DNA of 39,559 bases from an uncultured Lachnospiraceae bacterium (GCA_949948715.1 CATLGW010000024.1:1-39559); one strand, 5' to 3'. Positions 16,243 through 24,664 are shown, numbered from the stretch's first letter. Notes: generated by a model from the sequence alone, not told the origin. Made by a program: numbers and translations.

Positions 16243-17286
16243 ATGAAGGATAAAAAGATGCTTGGGAAAATAAAGATGCTTTCCGCAGGTCTGGCACTTT
16301 GTATGGCGCTGGAGCCGATGACTGCCTTTGCGGCGGAGGGGGACAAGGTTCTGCAGCAGGCGGGGGTGGCCTCCATTCTGGATTCCGGACTGTCACAGGA
16401 GGAGTATCTGAATATTGCACAGCAGGCCCAGGGGGCGCTGTGGGGTTATACGAACATAGGCATCGCCGAGGTGGAGAGCGGCAATCTCAACGTGCGGGCG
16501 GAGGCGAATACCGAGAGCAAGCTGGTGGGAAAGCTTCCCAAGAACGCCGCCTGCGAGGTGATATCCACGACGGACGGCTGGGCATATATCCGCTCGGGTG
16601 AGGTGGAGGGATATGTGAGTCTGGACTATCTGCTGATGGGCCCCGATGCGGTGATCAAGGCCCGCAGTCTGGTGCGCACGGTGGCAATCGCACAGACGGA
16701 CGGACTCAATGTGCGCGAGCAGCCCAATACGGACAGCTCCGTGCTGACCCAGGTGCTTTTGAATGAGGAGCTTGAGTATGTGCAGACCTTGGAAGACGGC
16801 TGGATGGAGATCTCCCTGGACGGTGAAGTGGCATATGTGTCCGGAGAGTTTGTGAAGGTGGAGGAGAAGCTTGACACGGCCATCACCATGTCGGAGCTTT
16901 TGTACGGCCAGGGCGTTTCCGATGTGAGAGTGGATCTGGTGGAGTATGCGAAGCAGTTTGTGGGTAATCCATATGTATGGGGAGGCACCAGCTTGACCAA
17001 GGGGGCGGACTGCTCCGGGTTTGTGCTCAGTGTATTCAAGAAATTCGGCGTTTCTCTGAGCCATTCCTCCAGGGCTCAGGCCAACGAAGGGACGAAGATT
17101 TCCGCCTCCGACTTAAAGCCCGGCGACCTGGTGTTCTACGGGAACGGCAGCGGTTCCATCAACCATGTGGCCATTTATATCGGCGGCGGCCAGGTGGTTC
17201 ACGCCAGCAGCGAGCGGACCGGCATCAAGATCAGCAATTACAATTACAGAACTCCGGTGAAGTTTGTGAGAGTGCTGTACGATTAA
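16243..17286 (+). CDS. Secreted NlpC/P60 peptidoglycan endopeptidase with two SH3b domains
   Basis: A 347-residue exported cell-wall hydrolase. A basic N-terminus (KDKKMLGKIK), a hydrophobic core and an AFA-AEG site near residue 30 form a signal peptide. Two bacterial SH3 domains follow at about 73-131 (GNLNVRAEANTESKLVG) and about 146-207 (GLNVREQPNTDSSVL). The NlpC/P60 domain occupies about 230-345, with catalytic Cys257 (GADCSGF), His308 (NHVAIYIG) and a third polar residue, His320 (VVHASS). It would cleave between D-gamma-glutamyl and the next residue of stem peptides. The ATG at 16243 is chosen over the GTG at 16210 because the signal peptide then begins properly. It is monocistronic, with its own strong promoter and terminator. 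Confidence 0.93.
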   Translation: MKDKKMLGKIKMLSAGLALCMALEPMTAFAAEGDKVLQQAGVASILDSGLSQEEYLNIAQQAQGALWGYTNIGIAEVESGNLNVRAEANTESKLVGKLPKNAACEVISTTDGWAYIRSGEVEGYVSLDYLLMGPDAVIKARSLVRTVAIAQTDGLNVREQPNTDSSVLTQVLLNEELEYVQTLEDGWMEISLDGEVAYVSGEFVKVEEKLDTAITMSELLYGQGVSDVRVDLVEYAKQFVGNPYVWGGTSLTKGADCSGFVLSVFKKFGVSLSHSSRAQANEGTKISASDLKPGDLVFYGNGSGSINHVAIYIGGGQVVHASSERTGIKISNYNYRTPVKFVRVLYD

Positions 17287-17354
17287 TAATTGGATAGATT
17301 ATATTTGAGGGTTCTCAAGGGTCGGTTTTAGCCGGATCAGGAACAGAACATATG

Positions 17355-17407
17355 GGAGGCGCGAAAGATTGCGGGCGGCTTGGCTGAGGGCAATCTTTCG
17401 CGCTTCC
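17355..17407 (+). terminator. Long stem-loop after the NlpC/P60 gene
   Basis: A 14-base perfect stem (17359-17372 with 17390-17403) extends to 18 pairs with one G-T pair, closing a 17-base loop. It is followed by TGCGTTTTC, so the U-run is short. It most likely terminates the NlpC/P60 transcript, before the ilvE promoter. Confidence 0.65.
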
Positions 17408-17452
17408 TGCGTTTTCTGGGGCGGGAGAGGGCGGCATATACCGCTCTTGCTC

Positions 17453-17480
17453 TTGACTTTTCTCCTCAAAAGTATAATAA
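17453..17480 (+). promoter_or_regulatory. Candidate ilvE promoter
   Basis: TTGACT at 17453-17458 is followed by TATAAT at 17473-17478 (14-base spacer) or TAATAA at 17475-17480 (16-base spacer). The second is the more usual spacing. The ilvE start is about 52 bases downstream. No T-box or other leader was recognised. Confidence 0.45.
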
Positions 17481-17532
17481 TGTAAAACAAAGAATCTGAA
17501 AAAACGATACCGAAGGAAAGAAGGAATCACCG

Positions 17533-18558
17533 ATGGAAAAGAAGAAAATCGACTGGGGAAATCTGGGCTTTGAATACAGGCAGACAGATTACAGCTATGT
17601 GTCCCAGTATAAGGAAGGAAAATGGGATCAGGGGGAGCTCACCTCGGACCACAATATTACTCTGAATGAGTGCGCAGGTGTGCTGCAGTACGCCCAGACA
17701 GTGTTTGAGGGCCTGAAGGCCTACACCACGGAAGACGGCCGTATCGTAACCTTCCGCCCCGATTTAAATGAGGACAGGCTGAATTCCTCCGCGGCCAGAC
17801 TGGAGATTCCCACCCTGCCCCAGGGGCGCTTTCTTGAGGCGGTCACCAAAGTTGTGGCGGCCAACGCAGCCTATGTGCCTCCCTACGGCAGCGGGGCCAC
17901 TCTCTATGTGCGCCCGTATATTTTCGGTTCCAATGCGGTGATCGGCGTAAAGCCCGCCGACGAGTATCAGTTCCGCATTCTCTGCACCCCGGTGGGACCC
18001 TATTTCAAGGGAGGGGCGAAGCCCATCACCATCCGGGTCAGCGATTTTGACCGCGCCGCGCCTCACGGCACCGGAAATATCAAGGCCGGTCTGAATTATG
18101 CCATGAGTCTCCACGCCATTGTCACCGCTCACAAGGAGGGCTTTGACGAGAATTTGTATCTGGACCCCGGTACCAGGACCAAGGTGGAGGAGACCGGAGG
18201 TGCAAACTTTTTGTTTGTGACGAAGGACGGGAAGGTTGTGACTCCTAAGTCCGACAGCATTCTGCCCTCCATCACCCGACGTTCCCTGATGTATGTGGCC
18301 AAGGAGTATTTGGGGCTTGTTGTGGAGGAGCGGGAGGTCTTTCTGGACGAGGTGGCGGATTTCGCGGAGTGCGGACTCTGCGGTACCGCGGCCGTGATAT
18401 CCCCCGTGGGAAAGATTGTGGATCACGGCAGAGAAATCTGCTTCCCCAGCGGTATGGAGGAGATGGGCCCTGTGACGAAGAAGCTGTTCGAGACTTTGAC
18501 CGGCATTCAGATGGGAAGACTGGAGGCGCCGGAAGGTTGGATCCATGTGGTTTTATAG
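17533..18558 (+). CDS. ilvE: Branched-chain amino acid aminotransferase
   Basis: A 341-residue fold-type IV PLP enzyme that interconverts Leu, Ile and Val with their 2-oxo acids. Family features include the opening WGNLGFEYRQTDY, GVLQYAQTVFEGLKAY (about 49-64), FRPDLNEDRLNSSAARL and RPYIFGSNAVIGV. The PLP lysine is expected in GNIKAGLNYA (Lys184), and EETGGANFLFV is the cofactor-phosphate segment. GTAAVISPVG is near the C-terminus. AAGGAAAGAAGGAA precedes the ATG. The end overlaps the next gene by 14 bases. The type resembles the eukaryotic-like BCATs common in Clostridia and Bacteroidetes. Confidence 0.93.
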   Translation: MEKKKIDWGNLGFEYRQTDYSYVSQYKEGKWDQGELTSDHNITLNECAGVLQYAQTVFEGLKAYTTEDGRIVTFRPDLNEDRLNSSAARLEIPTLPQGRFLEAVTKVVAANAAYVPPYGSGATLYVRPYIFGSNAVIGVKPADEYQFRILCTPVGPYFKGGAKPITIRVSDFDRAAPHGTGNIKAGLNYAMSLHAIVTAHKEGFDENLYLDPGTRTKVEETGGANFLFVTKDGKVVTPKSDSILPSITRRSLMYVAKEYLGLVVEEREVFLDEVADFAECGLCGTAAVISPVGKIVDHGREICFPSGMEEMGPVTKKLFETLTGIQMGRLEAPEGWIHVVL

Positions 18559-19621
18559 TGCTGTGCCTTGGCGGCGGCTGGCGGCGTTTGCGGCGGCCGC
18601 CGTCCTGTGCCTTGGCGGGCTTGCTGCCTGCGGCGACGGAGGCGACGGCACGAAGGTGGTTTTCACCACCGGGTTTGGCAAAAATGAGGTTTTCCGCATT
18701 GAGGATGAGATCTGCACCACGGAGGAGATCATGGTGTATCTGACCACCACTCAGAACCAGTACGAGAGCGTGTACGGCGTGGAGATCTGGAATACCACCC
18801 TGGACGGGGTAACGCTGGAGGAGAACGTGAAGGAGACGGTGCTGGCCAGGATTGCGCAGATCAAGACCATGTACCTGCTGGCCCTGGAGCGGGGCGTCGT
18901 CCTGGAGGAGGACGAGGAGGAGAAGGTGAAGAGGGCGGCGGCGGAATATTTTGCCACGCTCAACGAGGCGGAGCGGGAGCTGATCGGCGTCACCGAAAAG
19001 ACCGTGGAGCATATGTACAGAGAGTATGCCATGGCCGACAAGGTTTACCGGCAGATTATACAGGATATCAACCCGGAGATCAGCGACGACGAGGCCAGGA
19101 CGATCCGGGTGCAGCATATCTTCTTTTCCACCACAATGCGGGATGGAGCGGGAAACAGGGTGGACTATCCCAAGGAGCAGAAAAAGATTGTCTATGAGAG
19201 GGCCTGTGAGGTTCGGGCTCTGGCGGCGGACGGGGAGCATGATTTCACGGATTTGGCCGCCCAATACAGCGAGGATACGAATCTGACCTACTCCTTCGGC
19301 AAGGGGGAGATGGATGAGAATTTTGAGGAGGCGGCCTTTAACCTGGAGACGGATGAGATCAGCCAGGTGGTGGAGACGGATAAGGGGTACCATATCATCA
19401 AGTGTCTCAGTACCTTTGACAGGGAGGAGACGGATGCCAACAAGCTGGAGATTGTGGAGGAGCGCCGCAAGGAGGTCTTCGGGGAGGAGTATGACGCCTT
19501 TGTGTCCACGCTGGTGCGGGGGCTGAATGAGGATCTGTGGGAGGAGCTTTCCTTGATTCATGACAGCAGGGTGACAACCTCGGGTTTCTTTGAGGTATAC
19601 GGAAAATATTTCTCAGAGTAG
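18545..19621 (+). CDS. PrsA-like peptidyl-prolyl isomerase lipoprotein
   Basis: A 358-residue extracytoplasmic folding factor anchored as a lipoprotein. The N-terminus has basic residues (WRRL), a hydrophobic stretch and the lipobox LAAC, with the lipidated Cys near residue 29. A SurA/PrsA-like helical N-domain follows (TTEEIMVYLTTTQNQYES...). The parvulin domain lies at about 195-300: VQHIFFST, FTDLAAQYSED, FGKGEMDENFEEAAFNL and VVETDKGYHIIKC. It begins inside the last codons of ilvE, with GGAAGG 8 bases upstream, so it is translationally linked to an unrelated metabolic gene. A hairpin follows the stop. Confidence 0.87.
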   Translation: MWFYSAVPWRRLAAFAAAAVLCLGGLAACGDGGDGTKVVFTTGFGKNEVFRIEDEICTTEEIMVYLTTTQNQYESVYGVEIWNTTLDGVTLEENVKETVLARIAQIKTMYLLALERGVVLEEDEEEKVKRAAAEYFATLNEAERELIGVTEKTVEHMYREYAMADKVYRQIIQDINPEISDDEARTIRVQHIFFSTTMRDGAGNRVDYPKEQKKIVYERACEVRALAADGEHDFTDLAAQYSEDTNLTYSFGKGEMDENFEEAAFNLETDEISQVVETDKGYHIIKCLSTFDREETDANKLEIVEERRKEVFGEEYDAFVSTLVRGLNEDLWEELSLIHDSRVTTSGFFEVYGKYFSE

Positions 19622-19646
19622 ATCGTTTAGAAAAATTTTAGATTTG

Positions 19647-19673
19647 GTAAATGCCCGTAAAACAGGCATTTAC
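19647..19673. other. 9-9-9 dyad upstream of CIRCE
   Basis: GTAAATGCC (19647-19655) and GGCATTTAC (19665-19673) are perfect arms around a nine-base spacer. It may be a weak terminator of the PrsA-like gene, but no T-run follows. Its arm and spacer lengths are the same as those of the CIRCE element ten bases downstream, which makes a protein-binding role possible. Confidence 0.4.
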
Positions 19674-19682
19674 AGGGGATTG

Positions 19683-19709
19683 TTAGCACTCGTTTAAAAC
19701 GAGTGCTAA
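19683..19709 (+). promoter_or_regulatory. CIRCE element (HrcA operator)
   Basis: The sequence is an exact match to the consensus TTAGCACTC-N9-GAGTGCTAA, with spacer GTTTAAAAC. CIRCE binds the heat-shock repressor HrcA, so htpG is predicted to be derepressed on protein-folding stress. It lies just upstream of the -35 box rather than between promoter and gene. Confidence 0.95.
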
Positions 19710-19716
19710 TTTTGCC

Positions 19717-19745
19717 TTGACAATTATTTTGTCAGCGTTTACACT
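19717..19745 (+). promoter_or_regulatory. htpG promoter
   Basis: TTGACA (19717-19722) and TACACT (19740-19745) have a 17-base spacer. The -35 box begins eight bases after CIRCE, so bound HrcA would flank the RNA polymerase site. The leader to htpG is about 70 bases. Confidence 0.75.
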
Positions 19746-19822
19746 TGAGAGTAACGAAACAGCAGCGTTTTTCGTCTGCGGACGGGCTGCGGGAAGATGA
19801 TTAAGAAAGGGAAGTGGTGGAA

Positions 19823-21937
19823 ATGGCAGCAAAGAACGGCAGTTTATCAATCAGCAGCGAGAATATTTTTCCGATCATCAAGAAGTGGATGTATTCGGAT
19901 CACGACATTTTCTACAGAGAGTTGGTCTCCAACGGCTGTGACGCCGTCACCAAGTTAAAGAAGCTTGAAATGATGGGGGATTATACCTTGCCGGAGGGAT
20001 ATAGGGCAAGGATGGATGTGATCCTTGATCCGGACAAAAAGACCCTGTCCTTCGTGGACAACGGTCTGGGCATGACGGCGGAGGAGGTGGACGAGTATAT
20101 CAATCAGATCGCTTTCTCCGGCGCAACGGATTTTATTGAGAAATATAAGGACAAGAGCAATGCGGATCAGATTATCGGCCATTTCGGCTTAGGTTTTTAT
20201 TCCGCCTTTATGGTGGCCGACGAGGTGCATATCGATACCCTGTCCTACAAAGAGGGGGCGGAGGCGGTTCATTGGGAGTGCGACGGCGGAACCAATTTCT
20301 CCATGGAACGGGGGGACCGGACCCAGGTGGGGACCACGGTCACTCTGTTTCTCAATGAGGACTGCCTGGAATTCTGCAATGAGTACAAGGCCAGGGAGGT
20401 TTTGAAGAAGTATTGCTCCTTCATGCCCACGGAAATTTATCTGTCCAAGGCGGACACCAAGGAGACTCAGATCATCAAGGCGTCGGAAAAGCAGCCGGAC
20501 GATGTGGTGCTGGAGGAGATTCATCCCGAGCCTAAGGAGGCAAAGGAGGGCGACGAGGAGCCAAAGGAAGAGCCGGAAGAGGAGAAGCTCAAGATCAGAA
20601 AGCGCCCGGAACTGATCAACGAGACAACGCCTCTGTGGACCAAGAATCCCAGCTCCTGTACCAAGGAGGAGTATCTGGAGTTCTACAGGAAGGTGTTCCA
20701 GGATTACAAGGAGCCCCTGTTCTGGATTCACCTGAATATGGATTATCCCTTTAATTTAAAGGGAATCCTCTATTTCCCCAAGATAAACATGGAGTACGAA
20801 TCCATTGAGGGAACCATCAAGCTGTACAACAATCAGGTGTTTATCGCCGACAATATCAAGGAGGTGATCCCTGAATTCCTGCTATTGTTAAAGGGTGTGA
20901 TCGACTGCCCCGACCTGCCCTTAAACGTGTCCAGGAGCGCTCTGCAGAACGACGGATTTGTAAAGAAGATCTCCGAGTATATCTCCAAGAAGGTGGCGGA
21001 CAAGCTTTCCGGTATGTGTAAGACCCAGAAGGAGGAATATGACAAGTATTGGGATGATATCAGCCCTTTCATCAAGTTCGGCTGTCTGAAGGACGATAAG
21101 TTCTGCAAGAAGATGAACGATTATATCCTCTTTAAGAATCTGGATGGAAAATACCTGACTCTGCCGGAGTGCCTGGAGGTGAAGCCTACGGAGGAGGGCG
21201 AAGGTGAGACTGCCCGGGATGCCGCGGGGACTGCCGTGGACGAGAAGGGCGAGAAGGTGGAGGCCGAGGTCGTGGAGAGCGGGGCTGCCGATGAGGCGGA
21301 GGAAGCCTCTGAGGATGAGAAGAAGGAAAAAATCATCTACTATGTGACCGACGAGCAGCAGCAGGGCCAGTATATCAATATGTTCAAGGCGGCAGGGATG
21401 GACGCAGTGATTTTGACCCACAATATCGACCAGCCCTTTATCCAGCAGCTTGAGTCCAAAAATGAGGGAATCCGCTTCCTGCGCATCGACGCGGATGTGA
21501 CGGACGCTCTGAAGGCCGAGACCTCTGAGGAGGCCGGGAAGGAGCTGGAGGAGCAGGCAAAGAGCCTGGAGAAGGTAATGCGGGAGGCTTTAAAGAAGGA
21601 GAAGCTCACGGTCAAGGTGGAGCGGCTCAAGGATGAGAAGATTTCCGCCGTGATCACCCTGGCTGAGGAGAGCCGGCGTATGCAGGAAATGATGAGGATG
21701 TACGCGTCCTCCGGCATGGGACTGGGAGACTTTGGGGAGGAGGGAGAGACCCTGATCCTCAATGCCAACCATCCTCTGGTGCAGTATGTGACGGAGCATA
21801 AGGAGGGCGATACGGTGGGGATGATCTGCGAGCAGCTCTATGATCTGGCAAAGATTCAGCACGCGCCTTTAAGCTCCCAGGCTATGGCCAGGTTTGTGGA
21901 CAGAAGCAACCGGATTATGATGCTTTTGGCAAAATGA
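19823..21937 (+). CDS. htpG: Chaperone protein HtpG (Hsp90)
   Basis: A 704-residue cytoplasmic Hsp90 ATPase. The GHKL nucleotide site is intact: RELVSNGCDAVTKL, DNGLGMT, and GHFGLGFYSAFMVAD. The middle domain includes NINxxS-like LPLNVSRSALQND, and the C-terminal dimerisation domain is present. The protein is longer than most bacterial HtpGs because of two acidic insertions: one at about residues 230-255 between N- and middle domains (EPKEAKEGDEEPKEE), resembling the charged linker of eukaryotic Hsp90, and one at about 455-500 (many Glu, Ala, Asp). The ATG at 19823 has AAAGGGAAG upstream; the GTG at 19814 is too close to it. It is under CIRCE control and overlaps the next gene by 4 bases. Confidence 0.95.
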   Translation: MAAKNGSLSISSENIFPIIKKWMYSDHDIFYRELVSNGCDAVTKLKKLEMMGDYTLPEGYRARMDVILDPDKKTLSFVDNGLGMTAEEVDEYINQIAFSGATDFIEKYKDKSNADQIIGHFGLGFYSAFMVADEVHIDTLSYKEGAEAVHWECDGGTNFSMERGDRTQVGTTVTLFLNEDCLEFCNEYKAREVLKKYCSFMPTEIYLSKADTKETQIIKASEKQPDDVVLEEIHPEPKEAKEGDEEPKEEPEEEKLKIRKRPELINETTPLWTKNPSSCTKEEYLEFYRKVFQDYKEPLFWIHLNMDYPFNLKGILYFPKINMEYESIEGTIKLYNNQVFIADNIKEVIPEFLLLLKGVIDCPDLPLNVSRSALQNDGFVKKISEYISKKVADKLSGMCKTQKEEYDKYWDDISPFIKFGCLKDDKFCKKMNDYILFKNLDGKYLTLPECLEVKPTEEGEGETARDAAGTAVDEKGEKVEAEVVESGAADEAEEASEDEKKEKIIYYVTDEQQQGQYINMFKAAGMDAVILTHNIDQPFIQQLESKNEGIRFLRIDADVTDALKAETSEEAGKELEEQAKSLEKVMREALKKEKLTVKVERLKDEKISAVITLAEESRRMQEMMRMYASSGMGLGDFGEEGETLILNANHPLVQYVTEHKEGDTVGMICEQLYDLAKIQHAPLSSQAMARFVDRSNRIMMLLAK

Positions 21938-23172
21938 AGGAATACCGCTCCGCTCTCTTCACCCGAAAAATGAAGAAGACCCACACCATTTTGCTGCCTC
22001 AGATGCTTGAGTATCAGTCGCCTTTTTTGAAGGCCGCCTTTGAGGGAAGCGGGTATCATTTTGATATTATGCAGGGCGGCAGACAGCTCAAACAGAAGGC
22101 CCTGCGTTATATCAGCAATGATTTCTGTTATCCCGGCATACTGATCATAGGACAGATGCTGGATGAATTAGAAAGCGGGCGTTATTCGCCGGACCGCATC
22201 GCTTTTATGGAGCCTCAGACCGGGGGTGCGTGCAGGGCGGGCAACTACTATTACACCATTATCCGCACTTTGGAGAAATGCGGGCATCCCGAGATACCCG
22301 TCGTCTCCCTGAATTACAGGGGAGAGGCGGTGCATCCGGGCTTTCGGATCACCTTGTCCTTACTGCTGTCCGCCGTCACCGCTGTGTGCTACGGGGATTT
22401 GATCCTTTGTCTCTGCCAGCAGGTCAGACCCTACGAGTGCGAGACGGGGGCGGCGGACCGGCTGAGGGAAAGATTGGAGCGGGAGCTTTCAGAGCAGATC
22501 AGGCGTCACGCAAACCTTGCAGGGGAGGGGCGCAGGAGGATGTATCGGTATATCCTGGACTCCTTTGCGGGAATCCCCGTATCGAGGGGGGAGAAGCAGA
22601 AGGTGGGTGTCACGGGGGAGATTTACATGAAATTCTGTTCCCTGGGCAATCACAATCTGGAGCGCTTCCTGGAGGACCGGGGCTGTCAGTGCGTTATGGG
22701 CGGATTTATCAATTACGCCATCTATTGTATGGACGGGGAGCGCAGGAACTGCCAGGTAAACGGCAGAGGGAGAATTTTCCTAAGGGGGCTGGACCTGCTT
22801 ATAGATTATCTGGGCAGGGTGCAGAGGGAACTCTACGGTGAAGTGGAGAGACATGGGCATTTTACCGTCGACCACTCTTTTCCCGAGGTAAAGAGACTTG
22901 CGGAGGACGCGGCAGGGCTGGACTGCATTACAGGGGACGGGTGGCTGGTGGCCGGGGAGGCCGCATCCGCCGCCTTGAGAGGCTGTAAGAATGTTTTGAT
23001 GCTCCACCCCTTCGGCTGTCTGGTGAGCCATGTGAGCGAGAGAGGGATTTTGAAGCCCCTGCGGAGGCGCTATCCGGGGGTGAACTTTCAGACTGTTGAG
23101 TATGACTATGATTCCAGCGATACCCTGCTGGAGAGCAGAATTCTGATGGGACTGGCCAGCCGTTTGCTGTGA
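21934..23172 (+). CDS. 2-hydroxyacyl-CoA dehydratase-like (COG3581 type) protein, stand-alone
   Basis: A 412-residue protein resembling the HgdB-like C-terminal part of the large 'acyl-CoA dehydratase activase' proteins of clostridia. Diagnostic segments are NDFCYPGILIIGQ (Cys65), QTGGACRAGNY (Cys100), VVSLNYRG, and VCYGDLILCLCQQVRPYE. The conserved cysteines could hold an iron-sulfur cluster. Unlike the usual ~1400-residue proteins, no ASKHA ATPase (activase) domain is attached and none is adjacent. ATG overlaps the htpG stop (ATGA), so it should be co-translated with the chaperone and share the heat-shock promoter. An in-frame ATG at 21970 would start exactly where the family homology begins. 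The substrate is unknown. Confidence 0.75.
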   Translation: MKEYRSALFTRKMKKTHTILLPQMLEYQSPFLKAAFEGSGYHFDIMQGGRQLKQKALRYISNDFCYPGILIIGQMLDELESGRYSPDRIAFMEPQTGGACRAGNYYYTIIRTLEKCGHPEIPVVSLNYRGEAVHPGFRITLSLLLSAVTAVCYGDLILCLCQQVRPYECETGAADRLRERLERELSEQIRRHANLAGEGRRRMYRYILDSFAGIPVSRGEKQKVGVTGEIYMKFCSLGNHNLERFLEDRGCQCVMGGFINYAIYCMDGERRNCQVNGRGRIFLRGLDLLIDYLGRVQRELYGEVERHGHFTVDHSFPEVKRLAEDAAGLDCITGDGWLVAGEAASAALRGCKNVLMLHPFGCLVSHVSERGILKPLRRRYPGVNFQTVEYDYDSSDTLLESRILMGLASRLL

Positions 23173-23187
23173 CGGCTGGCCTTTTTT
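23154..23187 (+). terminator. Rho-independent terminator of the htpG operon
   Basis: GGCCAGCCG (23154-23162) and CGGCTGGCC (23173-23181) form a perfect 9-base stem, followed by six T residues. The left arm overlaps the last codons of the gene and the stop codon lies in the loop. It lies between the two convergent genes. Confidence 0.93.
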
Positions 23188-23197
23188 GTATGCGTAT

Positions 23198-24433
23198 TCA
23201 GTTCGGTTCCGCGATACGGGAGACTCCCACATAGATGTCGGAGATTTCATACCAGGTGGCGTAGTCCGTGACGCCGGTCTGCGGCAGATTGAAAACCCGC
23301 TGGAATACGCGCACCGCCTCGGCGGTGGCGGGACCGTAGATGCCGTCGGGGGTGAGTGTGGGTATGGCGGGGTAATTGCGGGCGATACGGTTTAACTGGG
23401 TCTGGAGCTGCCTGACCTTTTCTCCGGAGGAGCCTATGGACAGCTCGTAGCCGGGATAGGAGGAGGGAACGCCGGAAATGATATCCGCTGTGTTGATATA
23501 CATATCGTTGCCGTAATAATAACGGATGATTTCTATGGCGGAGTAGCCCTCGTCTCCCAGATATTTGGAGCCCCACTGGCTCAGTCCCGAGCAGGTCACT
23601 CTCTGTCCGTCGCAGTAGGAGGTGAAGATGGGCTGGCGCACCCCGGGCCGGGACAGGTAATTGGCGAAAATGGTGTCCACCAGCACATCTATGTTTTCGT
23701 AGATATTCCGCCCGTAAACCCATTTCTGATCGTAAGCGGTGGAGGAGGTGATGGTGAAGGGATATCCCTGGTTCCTGTACCATTCGGTGTAAACCCTGTT
23801 TAAGGTGAAGGACATAATCACCAGAATGTTGGCGTACAGAGCGCTCTCCGGCCAGGTGGAATAAATTTCACAGGAGGCCACATTCTTGATGTAATCCTTG
23901 TAGCGGACCCAATAGTTGGGAGCCGTGGAGTCGTTTGGCACTCCGTCGTGCACGATGACGTACTCCGGGATCACCACCCGGCTTAAGACAATCTCGCCGC
24001 TCTCGTCCATGGGCTTGATCTCATCCTCGGGAATCTTGGGGGGATACTCCCCGAACAGTGTGTGTACGGGGATGAAGACTTTCTTCTCCTCATCCTCCTG
24101 TCCCACTGCCACAGGCTCCATGCTGATGGGCTGGATGGAGAGCTGGTCTGCGAAAACTTCGGACCCGGACACCAGCACCGGCTCATATCCCTCTGCGGTT
24201 ACTGTGATATTGTATTCGGAATAGGGCTGGGCCTCGGGCTCCGGGGACAGGGAGAGGGACAGGGGCGGAGCGGGAAGCTCTATCACGGGGGTCTGGCCCG
24301 AATTGTCGGTGACAAGCTCCATCAGCGGTTCGCCGGGATCTCCGGTGTAGGATATGGATACGGTGGCGCCTGCCACGGGGATCAGCCCCAGGGAGGAAAC
24401 CACGCTTATTTTGAGAGAGCCTGAATCTGGCAT
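23198..24433 (-). CDS. SpoIID/LytB-like protein with C-terminal peptidoglycan-binding domain
   Basis: A 411-residue protein. The N-terminal part (about 1-105) looks like two beta-rich carboxypeptidase-regulatory-like repeats (LKISVVSSLGLIPVAGATVSI, and YNITVTAEGYEPVLVSG). The middle (about 165-315) follows the SpoIID/LytB pattern: VASCEIYSTWPESALYANIL, a later GLSQWGSKYLGDEGYSAIEII and RYYYGND. The last 70 or so residues are a PG_binding_1 domain (GSSGEKVRQLQTQLNRI, DGIYGPATAEAVRVFQ). No signal peptide is visible, which suggests a role inside the mother cell or spore coat, or export by another route. AAAGG lies upstream of the ATG. It is alone on its strand here. Confidence 0.75.
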   Translation of the reverse strand: MPDSGSLKISVVSSLGLIPVAGATVSISYTGDPGEPLMELVTDNSGQTPVIELPAPPLSLSLSPEPEAQPYSEYNITVTAEGYEPVLVSGSEVFADQLSIQPISMEPVAVGQEDEEKKVFIPVHTLFGEYPPKIPEDEIKPMDESGEIVLSRVVIPEYVIVHDGVPNDSTAPNYWVRYKDYIKNVASCEIYSTWPESALYANILVIMSFTLNRVYTEWYRNQGYPFTITSSTAYDQKWVYGRNIYENIDVLVDTIFANYLSRPGVRQPIFTSYCDGQRVTCSGLSQWGSKYLGDEGYSAIEIIRYYYGNDMYINTADIISGVPSSYPGYELSIGSSGEKVRQLQTQLNRIARNYPAIPTLTPDGIYGPATAEAVRVFQRVFNLPQTGVTDYATWYEISDIYVGVSRIAEPN

Positions 24434-24516
24434 GGCAAATACCTTTCATTTTCTGATTAATGTATCAATATGCTGCGAGGGGGACGACGGTGCCTGTATA
24501 ACGGAATAAAAAAGAG

Positions 24517-24545
24517 TTGACAGTTTGGAAAAAGTATATTATGAT
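24517..24545 (+). promoter_or_regulatory. Promoter of the GntR-ABC operon
   Basis: TTGACA at 24517-24522 is exact, with TATGAT at 24540-24545 after a 17-base spacer. The first gene begins about 120 bases downstream. Confidence 0.8.
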
Positions 24546-24566
24546 TGTATTACGACAATAATACAA
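24545..24566 (+). promoter_or_regulatory. GntR (YtrA-type) operator
   Basis: TTGTATTA (24545-24552) and TAATACAA (24559-24566) are a perfect inverted repeat with a six-base spacer. It touches the -10 box and covers the expected transcription start. The GTnnTA...TAnnAC layout fits the YtrA subfamily of GntR regulators, so autorepression by the first gene is the likely role. Confidence 0.75.
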
Positions 24567-24664
24567 GAGCGGGACTAAAAGAAGTAAAGTTCGGGTAAGA
24601 ACTGTCAGGAATTACAAAAACAGCACTGTCCGGGCAGATGCGGAACTTAAAAAGGAGGGTATTC

